From positions 222,108-286,107 of the forward strand of contig VZQC01008895.1 of the NCBI GenBank assembly GCA_009823505.1: a stretch of 64,000 nucleotides of DNA, in the 5' to 3' direction. Every line of letters starts with the position of its first letter. The stretch's first letter is position 1. The notes beneath the pieces were generated by a model. It was given only the letters and a program-made list of their open reading frames with translations, was not told the origin of the DNA and made no database searches. This stretch comes from Rhizomys pruinosus (lineage: Eukaryota; Chordata; Mammalia; Rodentia; Spalacidae). Below, in pieces: positions 1 through 10,680 of the stretch. The translations under genes and the position numbers were made by a program.

Positions 1-11
1 TTTTTTTTGTC

Positions 12-65
12 ATATATATAGATATATAATATTTATATATATCTATATATATTATTATATATATA
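12..65. repeat. AT-rich (TA)n-like simple repeat
   Basis: Nearly pure A/T alternation (atatat with interruptions) at the window edge. It directly precedes an L1 3' UTR fragment and may be the decayed tail of that insertion. Confidence 0.8.
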
Positions 66-79
66 AAAATCTAAATAAT

Positions 80-155
80 ATCAGAATTCGACCTGTGTCC
101 CCCTCATTCCCCCACCCTCAGAGCTCATGTATTCTTGCCAAACATGATAAAAAAA
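80..155 (-). mobile_element. LINE-1 3' UTR fragment (rodent L1)
   Basis: The plus strand reads 'cccccaccctcagagctcatg', the reverse complement of the rodent L1 3' UTR segment also found at 3240-3270 and 36540-36570 in this window. Only about 75 bp remain. Confidence 0.6.
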
Positions 156-184
156 GAACAGAAGACACCGTTAGTGAGATATGG

Positions 185-755
185 ACAAAGTGGAATCCAC
201 CAACATTACTAACAGAATATAAAATGCTATGCAAAACAGCACACCACCTTTTAAGAAACAAGATAGAATTACCTTATGATCTCCCAATTCTGCTTCTGGA
301 AATGTATCTAAAAGAACTGAAAGTAGACATTCAAATTGGCATTCACAGTAGCTAAAAGGTGAAAAGCAATCTTAAAGTGTCCATCAACAGACATGTTTCT
401 TTAAGACAGTACATACTTAAAATGAAATACTGTTCATGCTGCAGTATGGATGAGAACTGAAAGCATTATGCAAAGAAAGAAAGCCAGTCACAAAAGGACA
501 AAAACTATATGAGTCCATCGGTACATAGGTAGAATGCATATATAGAATAGTCAGATTTGGAGACAGAAAGCAGACTGATAGTTTCCAGGGGTTGGAAAAG
601 GGGGGAAATAGCTATTGCTTCAGTTTTACGAGATTAAAAAAAGTTATGAAGATAATGGAGTGACAGATTATGTAAAATGTAAATGCACTTGATGCCACTG
701 AACTCTATACTTCAAAATACTCAAAGATTAAATTTTATGTATCTATACTTTACAG
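185..755 (+). mobile_element. Ancient L1M-type LINE-1, ORF2 end and 3' UTR
   Basis: The order of recognisable stretches matches an old mammalian L1M: 'agaattaccttatgatc', then 'tgtccatcaacagac', then 'ccagtcacaaaaggacaaa', then 'aatgcacttgatgccactg'. It is heavily diverged with no intact frame. The 86-codon frame at 95-355 is a by-product of this relic, not a gene. The subfamily (L1MA/L1MB/L1MC) cannot be set by eye. Confidence 0.7.
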
Positions 756-804
756 TGTAAGAGGTTAATATAGTACAAAGGCATTGGCAAAAATCCAGTC
801 TTTA

Positions 805-925
805 AACAAGCATACTATAATCCCAATACCTGGAAGACTTAAAGCAGGAGGACCGTAGTTCAAGGCCAGTCTGGTATAACTAGCAAGAAAGACCTGTCTC
901 AAAAACAAATGGAAAAAAAAAATCA
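805..925 (+). mobile_element. Old B1-like SINE
   Basis: A degenerate 7SL-derived body: 'tataatcccaatacctgg', 'gttcaaggccagtctggt' and 'gacctgtctcaaaaac' in the right order and spacing, followed by an A-rich tail. Its divergence indicates an old copy. Confidence 0.6.
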
Positions 926-1324
926 AAACAACAGCAACAAAGTCTAACTCTTCACTGTTTTACATTTAGAATGTTAGTCTATGAAATCTCAAGTTATCCA
1001 ATCCTATGATCTACTGTCCTCACTGATTGTTTGAAAAACATCTGAGACTTAGTGCTTTTTCTGTTTTAAAACAAACTCTTAAGAAAATGATTAAATTCCT
1101 TTTTTTAAACAATGAAAAAAAAATACAGCTGACTAACTCAGGTCCTTCAGATTATGGGACTGAAGTACTGCTTACTCTGCTGAAGAGACAGGGAGAGGAA
1201 GAGAGGAGAGATACATAATGCCAGCTAGTATAAAGCACCCGAGGAAATTATATTAGTCTAATAGTGTAATGACAGATGACACACACTGTGTCTCTCTACA
1301 TGAGTCCACGTGCATAACTGAAGG

Positions 1325-1945
1325 CTACACAACAAGAAAGAGTGCCAGACAGGAGAAACATTCCTTTGAGTCGTTGGCTATGGTAGGCTGAGAGACTCTC
1401 CAAATTAGACAGTCTATTGCCGCAGCCCTTGATTGCCTCCCAGAACTTGAAGGTAAGACCCTATTGCTGATGACAGGACGTAGAGACCAGATTTGGAGCA
1501 ATGGAGCTTGACCTGATGGCTTCCCCATCTTCCCTTAATGCTAGCTCTCATAGCTTTGGAGAGCACTATGCAAGCTGCTAATGGAGAACAGCAATTGATG
1601 GCTCAACACCAGTTTTAAGACCAAATATCTACATCTTTATCCAGTACAGCATACAACTGGTCCAGTAGTGGCACTTTTATCTTGAGGGCAATCAATGGCT
1701 AAGTAATTGAACTTAAAACCCATTCAATGGAAGGAAACTCATGTATGGTACCATAAACATAGCCAAATACACATGGTTGCAGAGGTCATAGATCTTACAG
1801 AAATTCCTAAGGCTAATGTAACTACTTACTAAGTGCAAACTATGCATCCTTTATATCTACAGATAAATATTCCAGATACCACTTCTTTTGCATAGATGAG
1901 GTCTATTACAGAGCACCACAACTGATCACACATATTGTAAATTCC
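1325..1945 (+). mobile_element. LINE-1 (Lx-type) 3' UTR fragment
   Basis: About 620 bp are collinear with 60587-61200 in this window. Shared blocks include 'gacaggagaaa', 'gattgcctcccagaa', 'agagcactatgcaagc', 'tcaatggctaa' and 'gaggtcatagatctta'. The same block occurs in reverse at 55130-55500. I recognise it as 3' UTR of Lx-type rodent L1. It has no coding capacity; short frames here are chance. Confidence 0.65.
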
Positions 1946-1954
1946 CCAAAGGTG

Positions 1955-2200
1955 TTTAGGCCATGAGGGCTCCACCCTTATGAATTTACCAGGGCTATTC
2001 TAAAGGGACAGTTCATTCTTCTGGGTGTAGGTTTGACTCTTGAAAAGTGAGTTAGGCTTTTTCAGCTTTCTCTGGCATCTATTTATTTTATAAAAGGGGC
2101 AATATGATCCTCACCAGAAAGCAGAAAGATGCTGGTTGAGTCTTTCTAAGCCTCCAGAATCATCAGCCAAAAGTATTTATTTCCTTCAGCAAATACGAAT
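1955..2200 (+). mobile_element. MLT1/MST-like MaLR LTR remnant
   Basis: Old MaLR landmarks occur in order: 'ccatgagggctccaccctta', 'tcaccagaaagcagaaagat' and 'agcctccagaatcatcagcc', then an AT-rich 3' end. It is diverged and both ends are uncertain. Confidence 0.45.
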
Positions 2201-2204
2201 CTTG

Positions 2205-3150
2205 GGCATTTTGTTATAAAAACAGAAAATAGACAAAGAGAATTGATTACTGAGATATAAGGTAGATACTCTAAAGATACTTTAAAATAGAAAAGCATAT
2301 TTGGAAATGGATAAATAAGTCAATTCTGGAACAATTTAGAGGGATAGACTAAAAAGAAAAGAAAAAGTCCCAAATCAAACACAACAAAGTGAATTGCAAA
2401 GAGGAGAACATTTAGAATAATTCTGCTGAAGAGTTGGAAGAGAAGACTATGGAAAGTGCAAAACTTTTGAAAGGAGTCTCTAGAACATGGTCATGTCCAG
2501 GGTGTCGACAGGAAATGTGGATTTAGACTGGCCAGTATGGGTGGTCTGTAAAATGTCAGTCAGATGAAACTCATGAATGCAATAGAGGAAAGTGGAATAA
2601 AGAGAATCTTCCTTATGAAGTTGCAAAGAGTCCAGCTGAAGCATATTCACAATAGAGGCATCATGGGAAGAGGAGGACAGGACTGACATAATAGGATATC
2701 CAGAAGAAACATCCATGCAGAAGATCATTCAGACAAACTACAAGAAATGTTTTGGCTCCTTAAAGACAGTATATTAAAATGAGGCTGAGTAGAAAGATTC
2801 GGACAATTCACAGCCTGACCTTGTGAAGAGTGGAAAAAACTTAGTGGGAACAGAATGCTGAGCATCTGATCAAATGATGACCCTCTCATGAGGAGATGGG
2901 CGAACATCAGAGACCCAGATACTATGCATCCAGACAGCAGGAGAAAAGCCTCAAACACAATAATCAAATAACTAAAATTTAACACCGAGACCATCAAACA
3001 AGAAGCAGGTGCAAAGCAAAAGTGACAGTGTCCACACCGGTTAAGCTCATGGAAAGGCGTGTTCTAGAAATAAAGCCCCAGGAACATGAGAGTGTGAACA
3101 CACACAGAGGAATGCGTAATTGGTATTAAACGTTTGAGAAGTCTCTCTTA
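2205..3150. other. Unassigned sequence
   Basis: About 950 bp in which I recognise no repeat, gene or RNA. Two adjoining minus-strand frames (82 codons at 2480-2728 and 90 codons at 2725-2997) lack recognisable domains and are of chance length. It could be an unrecognised old element. Confidence 0.3.
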
Positions 3151-3734
3151 TTTTGATGTTTAAAAAATACTTTTATCGATGAATTGTGTATTTCAATCAT
3201 TATCTTTCAGTCCAATTTAGACGCATTCCCTTCTCCCTGTCCCCACCCCACCCCTGTTCATGCCTTCTGCCATACATGTCTTGCATCTTTCTCTCAGTCT
3301 TTCCAAAGTTTTTCACTGCAGAGGATTGTTGTTTTGGGTAGAGTTTAACTGTATCATTCAGTTCTTTAATCCAGTCTTTATGTTGTTGTTTTTCCCTCCC
3401 TTTTGTATTACTCCAACATATGCCTATATAAACCATCACATATGCATCAAAATTATGACCTCTGAGAATAAACTGTATGTTAATTCCAAAATATGTTTAC
3501 GAATTCACATTCCCCCCCTTAATTTTATATTACTCTAAAATATGAATACATACCTTCCACCCATATACAGTAATTACAGAGTCTCAAAATAAATGGAAGG
3601 TCAATTCTAGAGCCTGTTAAGAGATTTACATTATAACAACACAGTTGCTTTCAGATAAAAATAAATATAACAATAATGTTGTTCAGCTTGCCTTTCAAGT
3701 AGGGGTTTGGTATTAGCATCCACAAATGAGGGAA

Positions 3735-4995
3735 ACCATTCACTGCTTGTTTTCCTGGGACTGTGTTACCTTACTTAGCATAATAGCTTCCAGTTCCATC
3801 TGTTTATCTGCAAAGTTCATGATGTCATCTTTCTTTACTGCTGAATAGTAGTACCACATTTTTGTTATCCACTCATCTGCTGAAGGGCATTTGGGTTGGT
3901 TCCAGCTCTTCGCTATTGTGAAGAGTGCCGCAATAAACATAAATGTGCATGTATTTTTGCGGTACAATGAATCTTGTGGGTATATACCCAGGAGTGGTAT
4001 GACTGGGTCAGGTAATAGGCTTATTTTGAGTCTTTTAAGGGTTCTCCACACTGCTTTTCACAGTGGTTGTACAAGTTTACATTGCCACCAGCAGTGGATG
4101 AGTGTTCCCCTTTGCCCACAACCTCTCCAGCATTTGGTGTCTTTTGTTTTCTTGATCTTAGCCAGTGGTCTTGGAGTGAGATGATATCTGAGAGTGGTTT
4201 TAATTTGCATTTCCTTAATTATTAATGATGTTGAACACTTTTTTCTGTCTTTTTGAGACAGGGTCTCCCTGTTGCCCCAGCTGTCCTGGAACTCACCCTG
4301 TAGATCAGGCTGGCCTTGAACTCACAAAGATCTGCCTGCCAAGTGCTAGGATTAAAGGCATATGCCACCACACCCGGCTATTGACCATTTTTTAAGATGT
4401 TTCTCAGCCATCTTTACTTCCTCACTGGTGAAGTCTTTGTACAGCTCTTTATTCCATCTTTTGAAGAGGTAATTTGTTTTCTTCTTTGTTTTTTTGAGTA
4501 GTCTATATATTCTTGATGTTAATGCTCTGACAGATGTATCACTGGTGAAAATTTCCTCCCACTCTGTGGGTTTTCTCTTCACTTCCTTGATTGTTTCTTT
4601 CACTGTACAGAAGCTTTTTAGTTTGATGAGATCCCATTTGTCAACTATTGACCTTATTTCCTGTGCAGCTGCTCTTTGATTTAGGAAGTCGTTTCCTACA
4701 CCTATGTCTTGTAGGTTGCTGCTAACTTTTTCTTCTATCACTTTCAGGGTTTTGGATTTCATGTTGAGATCTTTGATCCACTTGGAGCTGATTTTTGTAC
4801 AGGGTGAAAGGTAGGGGTTTAATTTTGTTTTTCTAAAAATGGTGATCCAGTTTTGCCAGTACCATTTGTTGAAGATGCTATCCTTCCTCCATTGAGTTTT
4901 TTTTTTTTTTGCTCCTTTGTCAAATATGAGGTGTCTGAAATTGTATGAGCTCAAGTTTGGATCTTCAATTTTGTTCCATTGGTCAATGGGTCTGT
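3735..4995 (-). pseudogene. LINE-1 ORF2 C-terminal relic
   Basis: Minus-strand fragments encode the last third of L1 ORF2p, downstream of the reverse transcriptase. One piece (4352-4954, about 200 residues) carries HLIFDKGAKK, WRKDSIFN, WQNWIT and DKWDLIKLK. Another (3740-4051, about 100 residues) carries LLGIYPQDSLY, CTFMFIAALFTIAKSWNQPK and KKDDIMNF, which is the C-terminal end. In an active element ORF2p makes and inserts L1 cDNA. This copy lacks endonuclease and reverse transcriptase entirely and is split by a B1, so it cannot act. The final residues of the 200-residue frame (after HLKKW) come from the B1 insertion, not from L1. Confidence 0.85.
4245..4379 (-). mobile_element. B1 SINE inserted in L1 ORF2
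   Basis: Reverse complement of B1: 'gagacagggtctccc', 'ggctggccttgaactca' and 'gtgctaggattaaaggc'. The left flank 'gttgaacactttttt' is repeated on the right as 'attgaccatttttt', a decayed target-site duplication at a T-rich L1 endonuclease site. An L1 is inserted at the homologous position of another copy at 62440. Confidence 0.9.
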
Positions 4996-5101
4996 TTTTG
5001 TGCCAGTATCATTTTGATTTTTAAAACCCTGTTTTCATTAAACATGAAGAGGAAAAGAAAACCCCAACATCTGAGAAACACTCACAAACGCCCACTTAAA
5101 T

Positions 5102-5260
5102 GACCAGGCGTGGTGGTGCACGCCTTTAATCCTAGCACTCGGGAGGCAGAGGCAGGTGGATCTTTGTGAGTTCAAGGCTAGCCTGGTCTACAGAGTGATT
5201 TCCAGGACAGCTGAGGCAATAGGGAGACCCTGTCTCGAAAAGACCAAAAAAAAAAAAAAA
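5102..5260 (+). mobile_element. B1 SINE
   Basis: Near-full-length B1: 'ggcgtggtggtgcacgcc', 'gggaggcagaggcaggtgg' and 'ccctgtctcgaaaagacc', with a pure A tail of 16 nt. Little divergence, so a young copy. Confidence 0.95.
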
Positions 5261-5264
5261 GTGA

Positions 5265-5770
5265 ATGAGACCACATGGCAAATGCTTAATGTGGGTTGAA
5301 AGAATGTTGCAAAGCAGTTGAAATAAAGCTTTAATGGCTACAGAATGGTGTGGAAAATGCATATATATATATCCCACAAGTTAAAGATGATCTTAACTTA
5401 ATGAACTCTAACTCTACAGAGAGACAGGTAAATGCATCCATATCTTGAAGTGAGTATAGGGATGATCACTGAAATGCCATTTTCAATTCAGTGGATGGTG
5501 GGATTATGGCTCACTCACTTGTCCATACAATTTTAGGACTTTCAAACTATGCATACTAAAATGTTAATTTAGTATAAAACATGAAAAAAATGACTGATTT
5601 TCAAGTCGGGCCCCTAAAGTGGCACATAAGTGGTGACTGCCATTCTGCAGTGATAGACCAGCCTGGGGGACAGGATCCAGATGGAATGTGCAAAATGTAG
5701 CACTTTTTAGGGTGGAGATAAAGTTTTTATCAGGATTCCATTTTGGGGTTTTCTTATCAGACATAAAAAC
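5265..5770. other. Unique spacer between two B1 copies
   Basis: No recognisable gene, RNA or repeat. Short frames on the minus strand borrow sequence from the neighbouring B1s. Confidence 0.4.
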
Positions 5771-5779
5771 ATGACCTTT

Positions 5780-5934
5780 GCCGGGCGTGGTGGTGCACAC
5801 CACCTGGCAATCCTGGCACTTGGGAGGCAGAGGCAGGTGGATCTTTGTGACTTCAAGGCCAGCCTGGTCTACAGAGTGAGTTCCAGGACAGCTGGGGCTA
5901 CAGGGAGACCCTGTCTCGAAAAGACCAAAAAAAA
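5780..5934 (+). mobile_element. B1 SINE with target-site duplication
   Basis: Full-length B1 starting 'gccgggcgtggtggtgcac' and ending in 'aaaagaccaaaaaaaa'. It is flanked by the perfect 9-bp direct repeat 'atgaccttt' (5771-5779 and 5935-5943), so both boundaries are exact. Confidence 0.95.
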
Positions 5935-5944
5935 ATGACCTTTT

Positions 5945-6760
5945 ACTAAAAGAGTATAATGTTCAATTATAATAGGAACAAACAGAATTTAGAGGTAAGT
6001 GGACATGCAGAAATACTGAACAAATGCAGTTTTATAACACACAGCAGATAATGATATCTCCCTTCTCCCTTAGATTCCTAATGCAGTAAACAAGAAGCAC
6101 TCAATAATTTTTGAAACCAGAGAGATCTGCACTACTCTCAGTCTTGAACACCAGAAACCAGGTACACGCTAGACCACACAGCCACCAGGTAGACCAGGCA
6201 GCCAATGCCCAGTGGTCCCGATCTTGAAAAGTCCCTTCAGTCACTACTTTGCAAAGTGAAATCTATGGACTTACAATGTTATTTGGAGCTCGTGAAAATA
6301 TTAACCTATTTGGGCTGACTCACACCTAGTGAATAAGTTATTACATTTTTTAAAAGATTCCAGGTGATTTAAAGCATCCAGGTATCATCTCAATAATAGA
6401 AAGGTTTAGAAGATGGTTGAAATACCCAAGAGTTTTAATTAGAAAAGATCAGGACCCTTTCTGTTTATGGAGTCCCAGTCCATATTTAAGATGTCTGTGT
6501 ATGTCCACACTCTGCGTGTGCCCACAGAATTGGTATATCAGCAGAAGGTGGGGCCTTAGTAGAATGAGTGTTACAAGAGCAATGCCCCTCCAGCTTTGAT
6601 ACTCTGCTCCTGCCAGAGCTGGAGTGATGTTCTATCTACTGTCTCAGGGCCAAGAGGGCAGGCATTGAAAGAAATGAATAATTCCATCTTTGTCTTCCTG
6701 AAGGGCACTTGTGAACAGAGACCAACAGAAAGCAAACAAAGCCTTTTCTGTTGAAAAAAG
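5945..6760. other. Unique sequence, nothing recognised
   Basis: AT-rich DNA without a recognisable element. A 60-codon plus-strand frame (6417-6599) has no domain and is not supported as a gene. Confidence 0.4.
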
Positions 6761-6764
6761 ATTG

Positions 6765-6900
6765 AAGGTCAAATTCTTCCTCTACTATTTATGAGCTGCA
6801 TGAGCTAAGAGTCAGTCATTTACACAGCCTTAGCCACAGTATCCTGATCTGTGGTGTAAGCATAACACAAACCCACCGCCCAGGGTTCTAAAATGGTAAC
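6765..6900 (+). mobile_element. MIR-like SINE remnant
   Basis: Old tRNA-derived MIR pattern: 'tactatttatgagctgcatg', then a T-rich 'agtcatttacacagcc', then 'cagtatcctgatctgtggtg'. Strongly diverged. Confidence 0.5.
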
Positions 6901-7133
6901 CTCTGAAAACAAAAGGTTTTCAGAACTTACTTGATGTCAAGCCTGATCTGACATGAACTTTCCTGGTGGCACAGTATAATCTTAGCCTGCTTCAAACTGT
7001 GAAGAGGATTTATTTTCCACACAATGATCATCTACTCTTTTCACGTGCTTTGTTACAATGTTAACACATTGATTTTGCTGTCTACGGTCTTGATATTTTT
7101 TTCTAAAAGTAAAAAATAAAAATCCAAACACTG

Positions 7134-7382
7134 GCTGGAGAGATGGCCTACCGGTTAAGAGCACCTACCGCTCTTGCAGAGGATCCGGGTTCGATCCCCA
7201 GCACCCACATGGCGGCCGAGAGCCTCTGAGACTCCAATTCCAGGAGAACTCCAGTTCCAGGGGAGTCCGACACCCTCTTCTGACCTCCGCGGCGTTGCAC
7301 GTCACGGGTGCACAGACCTACATGCAGACAGTACATTTATACACATACGGAAATAAATAAAAATTAAAAAAAAATTAAAAAA
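7134..7382 (+). mobile_element. B2 SINE, young copy with 17-bp internal duplication
   Basis: tRNA-derived head 'gctggagagatggcc' and an intact Pol III B-box 'gggttcgatcccc' at about 7188, followed by the B2 body and an AATAAA/A-rich tail. It carries roughly 14 CpGs in 190 bp, which suggests recent insertion. A 17-bp unit is tandemly doubled (7231-7247 and 7248-7264). An imperfect 14-bp flanking repeat (7120-7133 and 7383-7396) marks the ends. Confidence 0.95.
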
Positions 7383-7654
7383 AAATTCAAATACTGAAAC
7401 ATGTCTGGCCTGAAGAACTTCCAGTAAAAGTTGGGGACTGAAAATGTGCATACCATTTAATATCATGGAGATATTACTTAATAGAGATTTAATAAAGTAT
7501 TTAATATGCAAAGTATCTACTTTAAGGTCTAGAATAGATGTTCAAGTTTATCAATTCCTTGTCCTTCAGTCTTTTTCCCCCTAAACCTCCCTATATGTTT
7601 TAAATACTTTTTATTTTAATTAGACATGCACCTTTATGTATGCACATAGAATTG

Positions 7655-7763
7655 CAATTAGGATCTACCTGCCCCTGACTCCTGAGTGCTGGGATTAAAG
7701 GCCTGTGAGACTCTGCTCAATTTCCAGTGCAAGCACTTAAAGTCTGTGCAATTTTTCCAGCCC
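7655..7763 (-). mobile_element. B4-like SINE fragment
   Basis: The plus strand shows 'ctcctgagtgctgggattaaa' (B1-like part, reversed) followed by a degenerate tRNA/ID-like head ending 'ttttccagcccc'. Confidence 0.5.
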
Positions 7764-7830
7764 CTTTGTATGTTTTGAAGTGCTACCATGGTAAAGATAC
7801 ATGCAGATGTATATTTTTAATTATCTGAAT

Positions 7831-8053
7831 TTTTTTAAATTTTTATTTATTTTTCGTGTGTATAAATGTACTGTCTGCATGTAGGCTGGTTCACCCGTGT
7901 CATGCAATGCCTCAGAGGTCAGAAGAGGGTGTCGGATTCCCCTGAAACTGGAGTTAAAGATGGTTCTCAGCCACTATGTGGGTGCTGGGGATGGAACCCA
8001 GGTCCTCTGCAAGAGCTGTTGGTGCTCTTAACTGCTGAGCCATCTCTCCAGCC
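7831..8053 (-). mobile_element. B2 SINE with target-site duplication
   Basis: Reverse-complement B2 ending 'tgagccatctctccagcc'. It has the single-unit internal form 'ctgaaactggagttaaag', without the 17-bp duplication. The flanking repeat 'ttatctgaat' (7821-7830) recurs as 'ttatctgaac' (8054-8063). Confidence 0.95.
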
Positions 8054-8239
8054 TTATCTGAACTTTTAATGCTTCTCACTAAAATATTCAGAATAGTTAT
8101 GACTGTTTGGCAAAGAAAGGAAGCATCTCTTCATGATGCTACATGACCTATAGACAGGGAACCAGCCAGAACAATACGTTTGAGTAAACAGCACTTCCTG
8201 GAAAGGGCAGTCCTGGTGAGTTTGAAGGAACATGAAAGA

Positions 8240-8460
8240 CATGTATTCAAATCCTGTCTCCACTTATTTCACTCTGTGGAACAACTAGTTGAATACTTGA
8301 AGAAAATGAACTTCACGAAACTTCAGCTTCTTAATGTATCAAACAGATGTTAGAATTATACCTCCATTTCATGTTTATGACAAACATTAAATGAGATGAT
8401 GTGTGTGGAGCAACTTAGAACAATGCTGGTCAAATTAGCACTTGTTAATGTAATAATTTA
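8240..8460 (+). mobile_element. MIR SINE remnant
   Basis: MIR-like order: 'aaatcctgtctccactt', a decayed core, 'acaaacattaaatgagatga' and 'acttagaacaatgctggtc'. Confidence 0.6.
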
Positions 8461-8464
8461 ATTA

Positions 8465-9300
8465 ATGAACCTGTTATCACAGACTCAGGTTTCAATCCTC
8501 TAGATTCTATAGGAGTAATCACCTCGATTCTACAATTAACTATACCTAAAGTGTTTGAAATATGATTCCCATGCTGCATTTGATTATGCATGCAGTAGTA
8601 ATATATTTATAAAGTTAATTTATACATTAATTGGATGTTAACACTAACAAACAGGTTTTAAGGGCTGCCTAATGTGTTTTGACATGTTAACAGCTATCGA
8701 CTATATTCTCACACTCAATTATAATTTTGCTGGTATTTAATTTGTCAAAAGCCATAAAGTAATTACGATATTAAACTTCCAAATGTAAAATCTTAACCAG
8801 AAGATTAAGATACTGTTTCATAAACAGATAATCTCATCGTTGCTTTGTATAGAACACTGTAATAGCTCCAAAGTTATGTGGTAAGTATCATCTAAACTTG
8901 GGAAAAATTAAGGAACCAGTGACTCACATTTGATTTTACACATTAGCACATTTTAATTAAATCTCTCAGAGTCTATAATAATATATGTGGATCTAATTAA
9001 CTGACTCATCAAGCTTTTAAGTGGACCACAGAGTAAAATATCTGAACTTAAGCAAGCAGGATCATTAAGGAAGAAAATTTGTTTGACATTATAAGGGAAA
9101 CTGGACTTTTTTGTCCTAGCTGATTTTTGGGTTTCTGGAAATAAACTCTTTTTATTAAGAGACTTAAGAGACAATGGCATTTCAAAGGGAGTGCATGGAC
9201 ATCACAGACCTTATTAGTCTTGAAGTAGACTAGTATATACACCTTGAGAGATAAACAAATGAGCCATAACTCAGGCAGACTGGAACAGATAAAGACAGCT
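8465..9300. other. SINE-free AT-rich unique stretch
   Basis: No gene or repeat recognised. The segment 8520-8790 is rich in TAAT/ATTA cores and may be a conserved noncoding element. That is a guess from composition only. Confidence 0.3.
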
Positions 9301-9319
9301 ATCAAAATCTGCCAAACAG

Positions 9320-9468
9320 CTGGGTGTTACGCCTTTAATCCCAGTACTTCGGAGGCAGAGGCAGGCTGATCTTTGTGAGTTCAAAGCCAGCCTGGTCTAG
9401 TTAGTGAGTTCCAGGACAGCTGGAGCTACAGGGAGACCCTGTGTCAAAAAGACCAAAAAAGAAAAAAA
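9320..9468 (+). mobile_element. B1 SINE with 16-bp target-site duplication
   Basis: B1 body ('cgcctttaatcccagtactt' through 'gaccctgtgtcaaaaagacc') with an A-rich tail. It is flanked by the perfect 16-bp repeat 'aaaatctgccaaacag' (9304-9319 and 9469-9484). The 5' part is slightly shortened. Confidence 0.95.
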
Positions 9469-9484
9469 AAAATCTGCCAAACAG

Positions 9485-10470
9485 AAACAAGCAAAACTTG
9501 CAAATCTTTATAAAAGACAGAAGTAAGTCCATTGCTGGTGGTATCCGGGCCAGCCATAAGCTGTGCATGTCTTTATTCAGATATTTATTTTGGTGCTAAT
9601 GTATATGGAACATTATATTAGCAATTCATAGCCAGACAGTCAATCAGCATGAATGTGTGCTCTGAGCCAGGAGGACATGATTTAATGAATTCCATTGTTA
9701 ATGTCCCCAGAATGCTGATAGAGAAGGCCAAGGACTACCCTCATTATTAGGAGACATGAGAAATCAGGGCCAACTGGCCAAGGTCTGCAGTAGACAGATG
9801 ATATATATGACTAGCACTTCCAACTGTAAAGATTGGGAAGTTGAGATGTGGGAAGTGGATAAAACTTCGCAATGTGTAAACTTGGTCATTTACAAACCAA
9901 AGGGGCATTCTGTCTGCATAAAGTCCACAAATATGCACACTACATGATAAGCCTCATACATTATGTAAAGTGGCTGGGAACTGTTCTCTGTAAAAGTGAG
10001 CATTTCGTATGAGGAAAGTGTCCACAAGTCCAGGAGACAGAGCTTCTCTCATCCGCTCAGCCGATGGGGCAATGGCTTGACCACCCACTTCCTTCTCTCT
10101 AGTCTCTGGCCAAAGAACCAATACCAACCAAAATTTCAGTATGATCTCACATCTCCCTACCTTCTAAACTTCTTACCAGGCATCTCCAAGGATATTCAAA
10201 GTATGATTTATTAAGTATTATTCTCATTTAAATATAATCAATATACATTGAACATTTTATGTAACTCCTTGTTGATAGATAAAGAATAAAAGGTTACTAT
10301 GGGTGAATTTCCAAGCCCCTGCCAAAGGCATATGTTGACATCAACTCCCAGGGGCTCAGAATGGTATCTTATTTGAGCACAGTATTACTTGATATAATTA
10401 GTTAAATGGAGTCTATATCGAAGTGGCTGGGCCCTTAACCCAACATCACTGGTGTCTTTTAAAGAATAAA
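9485..10470. other. Unique sequence, nothing recognised
   Basis: Overlapping short frames on both strands (9747-9947, about 63 codons each) have no domains or gene signals. No RNA gene or clear repeat. Confidence 0.35.
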
Positions 10471-10475
10471 GTGTG

Positions 10476-10597
10476 AATCAAGCATGGTGGTACATGTCTG
10501 TGATCCCATCTCTTAGGAAGCTGAGGCAAGAGGATCATGACTTTGAGGCCAGAGTGTACTACATAACCAGGCCTGTCTTACAACACCAAGAAAAATG
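10476..10597 (+). mobile_element. Old B1-like SINE
   Basis: Degenerate B1: 'catggtggtacatgtctgtg', 'agctgaggcaagaggat' and 'ccaggcctgtctt', running into a purine-rich tail. Confidence 0.6.
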
Positions 10598-10680
10598 GAA
10601 AGAAAGAAAGGAAAGGAGGAAGAGAAACAAGAGGAGGAGGAAGATGAATTGGAAGAGAGAGAACAAGAAGGAAGAATGAG
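10598..10680 (+). repeat. Purine-rich (GA/GAA)n tract
   Basis: About 80 bp almost entirely A and G, directly after the B1-like element. Probably an expanded A-rich tail. It opens a lysine/glutamate-rich frame that is not a gene. Confidence 0.75.

Larger units (their letters stand above)
3165..5015 (-). mobile_element. 5'-truncated LINE-1 (ORF2 C-terminus plus 3' UTR)
   Basis: On the minus strand this reads from the ORF2 C-terminal region (about 4995 to 3735) into the L1 3' UTR (about 3720 to 3165). The ORF2 part aligns in order with the plus-strand L1 at 59000-60180, for example the residues HLIFDKGAKK and SKWIKDL. The element is truncated 5' of that point, as most L1 copies are. A B1 (4245-4379) sits inside it. 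Frameshifts and stops mark it as inactive. Confidence 0.85.

Noticed and set aside
7134..7260. tRNA gene suggested by the perfect B-box
   Set aside because: It is the tRNA-derived head of a B2 SINE. The sequence continues into the B2 body and there is no cloverleaf with an anticodon arm.
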